Below are positions 56,358-58,641 of a stretch of 58,641 nucleotides of DNA, piece after piece (the stretch's first letter is position 1; the number at the start of each line of letters is the position of its first letter). Location: assembly GCA_018623495.1 (NCBI GenBank), contig JAAZVP010000012.1, positions 1 through 58,641 of the forward strand. Reading direction: 5' to 3'. A program made the position numbers and the translations under genes. The notes beneath the pieces are model-generated. The model saw nothing but the letters and a program-made list of their open reading frames with translations, was not told the origin of the DNA and made no database searches. This DNA is from Halothiobacillus sp. Lineage in GTDB: Bacteria; Pseudomonadota; Gammaproteobacteria; JAAZVP01.

Positions 56358-57587
56358 ATGTCGCTGATCGTGCAGAAGTACGGCGGGACATCCGTCGGCA
56401 CCACCGAGCGGATCAAGAACGTCGCAGAAAAGGTCATCCGTGACCGCGAGGCCGGGCATGACGTGGTGGTCGTGGTCTCGGCCATGAGCGGCGAGACCAA
56501 CCGCCTGCTGGAACTCGCCCGCGAGGTGTCCGATGCCCCGGCGCCCCGCGAGCAGGACGTGCTGGTCTCCACCGGCGAGCAGGTGACCATCGCCCTGTTG
56601 TCCATGGCCCTGATCCAGCGCGGCTTCGATGCCCGGTCCTACACCGGCTCCCAGGTGCGCCTGATCACCGACAGCGCCCACGGCAAGGCGCGCATCCAGC
56701 GCATCGACGAGGAGCGCATCCATAACGACCTCGAGCAGGGTCGCGTGGTCGTGGTCGCCGGTTTCCAGGGCGTGGACGAGGAGGGCAACATCACCACCCT
56801 CGGCCGCGGCGGCTCCGACACCTCCGCCGTGGCCCTGGCCGCCGCCCTGGGTGCCGACGAGTGCCAGATCTACACCGACGTGGACGGGGTCTATACCACC
56901 GACCCCCGCGTGGTACCCGACGCCCGCCGGCTCAAGTCCATCACCTTCGAGGAGATGCTGGAGATGGCCAGCCAGGGCTCGAAGGTCCTGCAGATCCGCT
57001 CAGTGGAGTTCGCCGGCAAGTACAACGTCCCCCTGCGCGTGCTGTCCTCCTTCGAGGAGTCGGGCGAGGGGACCCTGATCACATTCGAGGAAACCGAAAT
57101 GGAAGAAGCACGCATCGCAGGCATCGCCTTCAACGAGGACGAGGCCCAGCTCACCATCAACGGCGTTCCCGACCAGCCGGGCGTGGCCTACCGCATCCTC
57201 GGCCCGATCTCCGAGGCCAACATCGAGATCGACATGATCGTCCAGAACGTGGGCGACGAGTACACCGACTTCACCTTCACCGTGCACCGCAACGACTACC
57301 AGAAGGCCATGGACATCCTCAACGAGGTGGCCAGCGACGTGGGTGCCCGCGAGGTGAAGGGCAACACCAAGATCGTCAAGATCTCGCTGGTGGGCGTGGG
57401 CATGCGCTCGCACGCCGGCATCGCCTCCACCATGTTCGAGGCCCTGGCCAAGGAAGGCATCAACATCCTCATGATCTCCACCTCCGAGATCAAGATCTCG
57501 GTGGTCGTCCACGAGAAATACAAGGAATTGGGCGTGCGTGCACTGCACGAAGCGTTTGAGCTGGAAAAGGACGCCAGCGTAGAATGA
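56358..57587 (+). CDS. lysC: Aspartate kinase LysC
   Basis: This 409-residue aspartokinase phosphorylates aspartate at the head of the lysine, threonine and methionine pathway. The kinase domain (VQKYGGTSVGTTERIKNVA, GRGGSDTSAVALAAAL) is followed by two ACT domains (from about residue 248), giving feedback control. It follows alaS by 69 bases. An internal start at 57099 may produce a separate 162-residue ACT subunit. Confidence 0.96.
   Translation: MSLIVQKYGGTSVGTTERIKNVAEKVIRDREAGHDVVVVVSAMSGETNRLLELAREVSDAPAPREQDVLVSTGEQVTIALLSMALIQRGFDARSYTGSQVRLITDSAHGKARIQRIDEERIHNDLEQGRVVVVAGFQGVDEEGNITTLGRGGSDTSAVALAAALGADECQIYTDVDGVYTTDPRVVPDARRLKSITFEEMLEMASQGSKVLQIRSVEFAGKYNVPLRVLSSFEESGEGTLITFEETEMEEARIAGIAFNEDEAQLTINGVPDQPGVAYRILGPISEANIEIDMIVQNVGDEYTDFTFTVHRNDYQKAMDILNEVASDVGAREVKGNTKIVKISLVGVGMRSHAGIASTMFEALAKEGINILMISTSEIKISVVVHEKYKELGVRALHEAFELEKDASVE
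57087..57101 (+). promoter_or_regulatory. Internal ribosome-binding site and start in lysC
   Basis: GAGGAAA (57087-57093) stands five bases before an in-frame ATG at 57099. The product would begin MEEARIAGIAFNEDEAQLTI and run to the lysC stop (162 residues, both ACT domains). Aspartokinases of Bacillus and Corynebacterium use exactly such an internal start (MEEA...) for their beta subunit. Confidence 0.5.
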
Positions 57588-57795
57588 CGCGCCTTTCGGA
57601 CGGTTCCCGGGAAAGGCGCACGAAGCGGCCGGGAATCGCCCGATCGGGGAACGATTGCACGGAGTGTGGTCAGAACCCCGTGAGACCCGTCGGAACAGCG
57701 GTGATCGGGTCGATAGGGTTCCAGGGAGGACAGGCCGGCAGGACGCCGCGCACGATCCTGGAAACAGGTGATTGACAGGTACCAAGGAGCAGACA

Positions 57796-57981
57796 ATGCT
57801 GATTCTTACCCGCCGTGTGGGCGAAACACTGATGATCGGGGACGACGTGAGCGTCACCGTGCTGGGCGTCAAGGGCAACCAGGTGCGCGTGGGCATCGAG
57901 GCCCCCAAGGACGTCTCCGTCCACCGCCAGGAAATCTACGAGCGCATCAGGGACGAGGAGGGCAGCTCCGAAGAGGGCTGA
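57796..57981 (+). CDS. csrA: Carbon storage regulator CsrA
   Basis: This 61-residue RNA-binding dimer regulates translation by binding GGA motifs. The start [20 protein letters not shown] and the RNA-contacting [20 protein letters not shown] with Arg44 are intact. AAGGAG precedes ATG 57796. The 208-base gap from lysC likely holds its promoters. A hairpin-rich tRNA-derived array lies just downstream. Confidence 0.97.
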   Translation: MLILTRRVGETLMIGDDVSVTVLGVKGNQVRVGIEAPKDVSVHRQEIYERIRDEEGSSEEG

Positions 57982-57985
57982 TCCC

Positions 57986-58014
57986 TTTACCGGAAGCCCC
58001 GGGAAATGTAGGAT
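57986..58014 (+). promoter_or_regulatory. Possible promoter toward the repeat array
   Basis: TTTACC (57986-57991) and TAGGAT (58009-58014) are 17 bases apart, just after csrA. Each matches four of six consensus bases. It could drive the array and the tRNA-Ser gene expected beyond the window. Confidence 0.3.
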
Positions 58015-58015
58015 A

Positions 58016-58039
58016 CCGTGCCAGTCGTGGCTGGCACGG
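58016..58039 (+). terminator. Hairpin downstream of csrA
   Basis: A perfect 9-bp stem, CCGTGCCAG-TCGTGG-CTGGCACGG, lies 34 bases after csrA. It has no T tract, so termination may be partial and read-through into the array is possible. Confidence 0.5.
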
Positions 58040-58120
58040 CCTGCCGCAAAAGCCGCTCCCTGCATGGCCCACCGGGCTACAGGCGGAGCGCACAAACAAC
58101 GAGCAAGTGCCGCAACAGGT

Positions 58121-58641
58121 GGCCGAGTGGCTGACAGGATCGTCGGGAACGATCCTGGCCGGCCTCCAGGCCGGCCCCGAAGGGGCGAAGGGCAGGAAGC
58201 CCGGAGCAAGGCGCTCCCCTGCACAGGCCGCGAGGCCTGTTGCTTCCAGGGCGCCGGAGAAAGAGCGAGTTTCTGGAGAGATGGCCGAGTGGCTGACAGG
58301 ATCGTCGGGAACGATCCTGGCCGGCCGCCAGGCCGGCCCCGAAGGGGCGGAGGGCAGGAAGCCCGAAGCAAGGCGCTCCCCTGCACAGGCCGCGAGGCCT
58401 GTTGCTTCCAGGGCGCCGGAGAAAGAGCAAGTTTCTGGAGAGATGGCCGAGTGGCTGACAGGATCGTCGGGAACGATCCTGGCCGGCCTCCAGGCCGGCC
58501 CCGAAGGGGCGGAGGGCAGGAAGCCCGGAGCAAGGCGCTCCCCTGCACAGGCCGCGAGGCCTGTTGCTTCCAGGGCGCCGGAGAAAGAGCAAGTTTCTGG
58601 AGAGATGGCCGAGTGGCTGACAGGATCGTCGGGAACGATCC
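58121..58641 (+). repeat. 162-bp tandem array with tRNA-Ser 5' half in each unit
   Basis: Three complete 162-base units start at 58121, 58283 and 58445, and a fourth starts at 58607 and is cut by the window end. They differ at only four positions (58188, 58267, 58327, 58366). Across each junction runs GGAGAGATGGCCGAGTGGCT, the acceptor strand and D-arm of a tRNA-Ser; the first junction is diverged (GGTGGCCGAGTGGCT). About 73 bases later AAGGCGCTCCCCTGC resumes the tRNA into its anticodon loop and then stops. Each unit has hairpins at +14 to +36 (loop CGGGA), +36 to +55, +69 to +81 (loop AGGAA) and +102 to +119 (loop GCGA), relative to the unit start as zero. Weak similarity extends left to about 58099. 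Confidence 0.9.

Noticed and set aside
58283-58444. Functional tRNA-Ser genes in the repeat units
   Set aside because: The tRNA sequence is interrupted in the D-loop and ends inside the anticodon loop; no variable arm, T-arm or 3' acceptor strand follows.
58077-58592. Open frame on the minus strand across the array, giving a 54-residue repeated peptide
   Set aside because: The period 162 is a multiple of three, so any frame open in one unit stays open. The frame has no ribosome-binding site and its sequence is explained by the hairpins and tRNA fragments.
58121-58641. CRISPR array
   Set aside because: The units are contiguous and nearly identical throughout, with no unique spacers.

Overview
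The window is a high-GC gammaproteobacterial chromosome segment, most likely from the Ectothiorhodospiraceae or a related halophilic or alkaliphilic lineage. That placement is an inference. It rests on the gene orders rnr-rlmB-rpsF-rpsR-DUF2232-rplI-dnaB-alr and pncC-thpR-recA-recX-alaS-lysC-csrA, on strongly GC-ending codons, on fairly acidic proteins (DksA, DnaB, RpsR) and on a BicA-like bicarbonate transporter. No 16S gene is present to confirm it. Almost all of the window is ordinary, densely packed chromosome. No prophage, CRISPR array or complete insertion sequence was seen.

Layout: 1-6.4 kb holds dispersed repeats, a Panacea (SocA-like) protein, a methyltransferase, RhlE helicase, KatG and a DinB-fold protein. 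6.4-9.7 kb is a MocR regulator divergent from a frameshifted EamA transporter and an overlapping class IV aminotransferase. 9.8-15.2 kb carries the BicA-like transporter and the divergent metE/metR pair. 15.4-20.7 kb is an ABC ATPase/permease/AttH-lipocalin operon plus an Acg-type nitroreductase. 20.8-21.1 kb is a MITE-like element. 21.2-28.2 kb encodes a 1051-residue HD-GYP sensor, TolC, a Pcm-like methyltransferase and Pap. 28.3-30.7 kb has a glycosyltransferase, a PAP2 phosphatase and YigZ. A tRNA Gly-Val-Asp operon follows. 31.4-39.6 kb holds PhnN, a lipoprotein, a peroxiredoxin, a spermidine-synthase-like protein, DUF1244/BolA, DUF6231/RNase D, a zinc-ligand-poor DksA and a PAS-GGDEF-EAL protein. 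From 39.6 kb to the end come tRNA-Leu, rnr-rlmB, the rpsF operon with dnaB-alr, fdxA, mutS, and the recA-alaS-lysC-csrA block.

The most unusual feature is at the right edge. Immediately downstream of csrA lies an exact 162-bp tandem array with three complete units and a fourth cut by the window end. Each unit carries the 5' half of a tRNA-Ser(GCU)-like gene, split in its D-loop by about 73 nt of hairpin-rich sequence and abandoned inside the anticodon loop. The units also present GGA motifs, two of them in hairpin loops. This permits, but does not prove, a CsrA-binding RNA next to csrA. Other points worth a look are an internal ribosome-binding site and ATG in lysC at the place where aspartokinase beta subunits begin, the DksA with only one of four zinc cysteines, the MITE, and a dispersed repeat apparently absorbed into the start of the attH-like gene.
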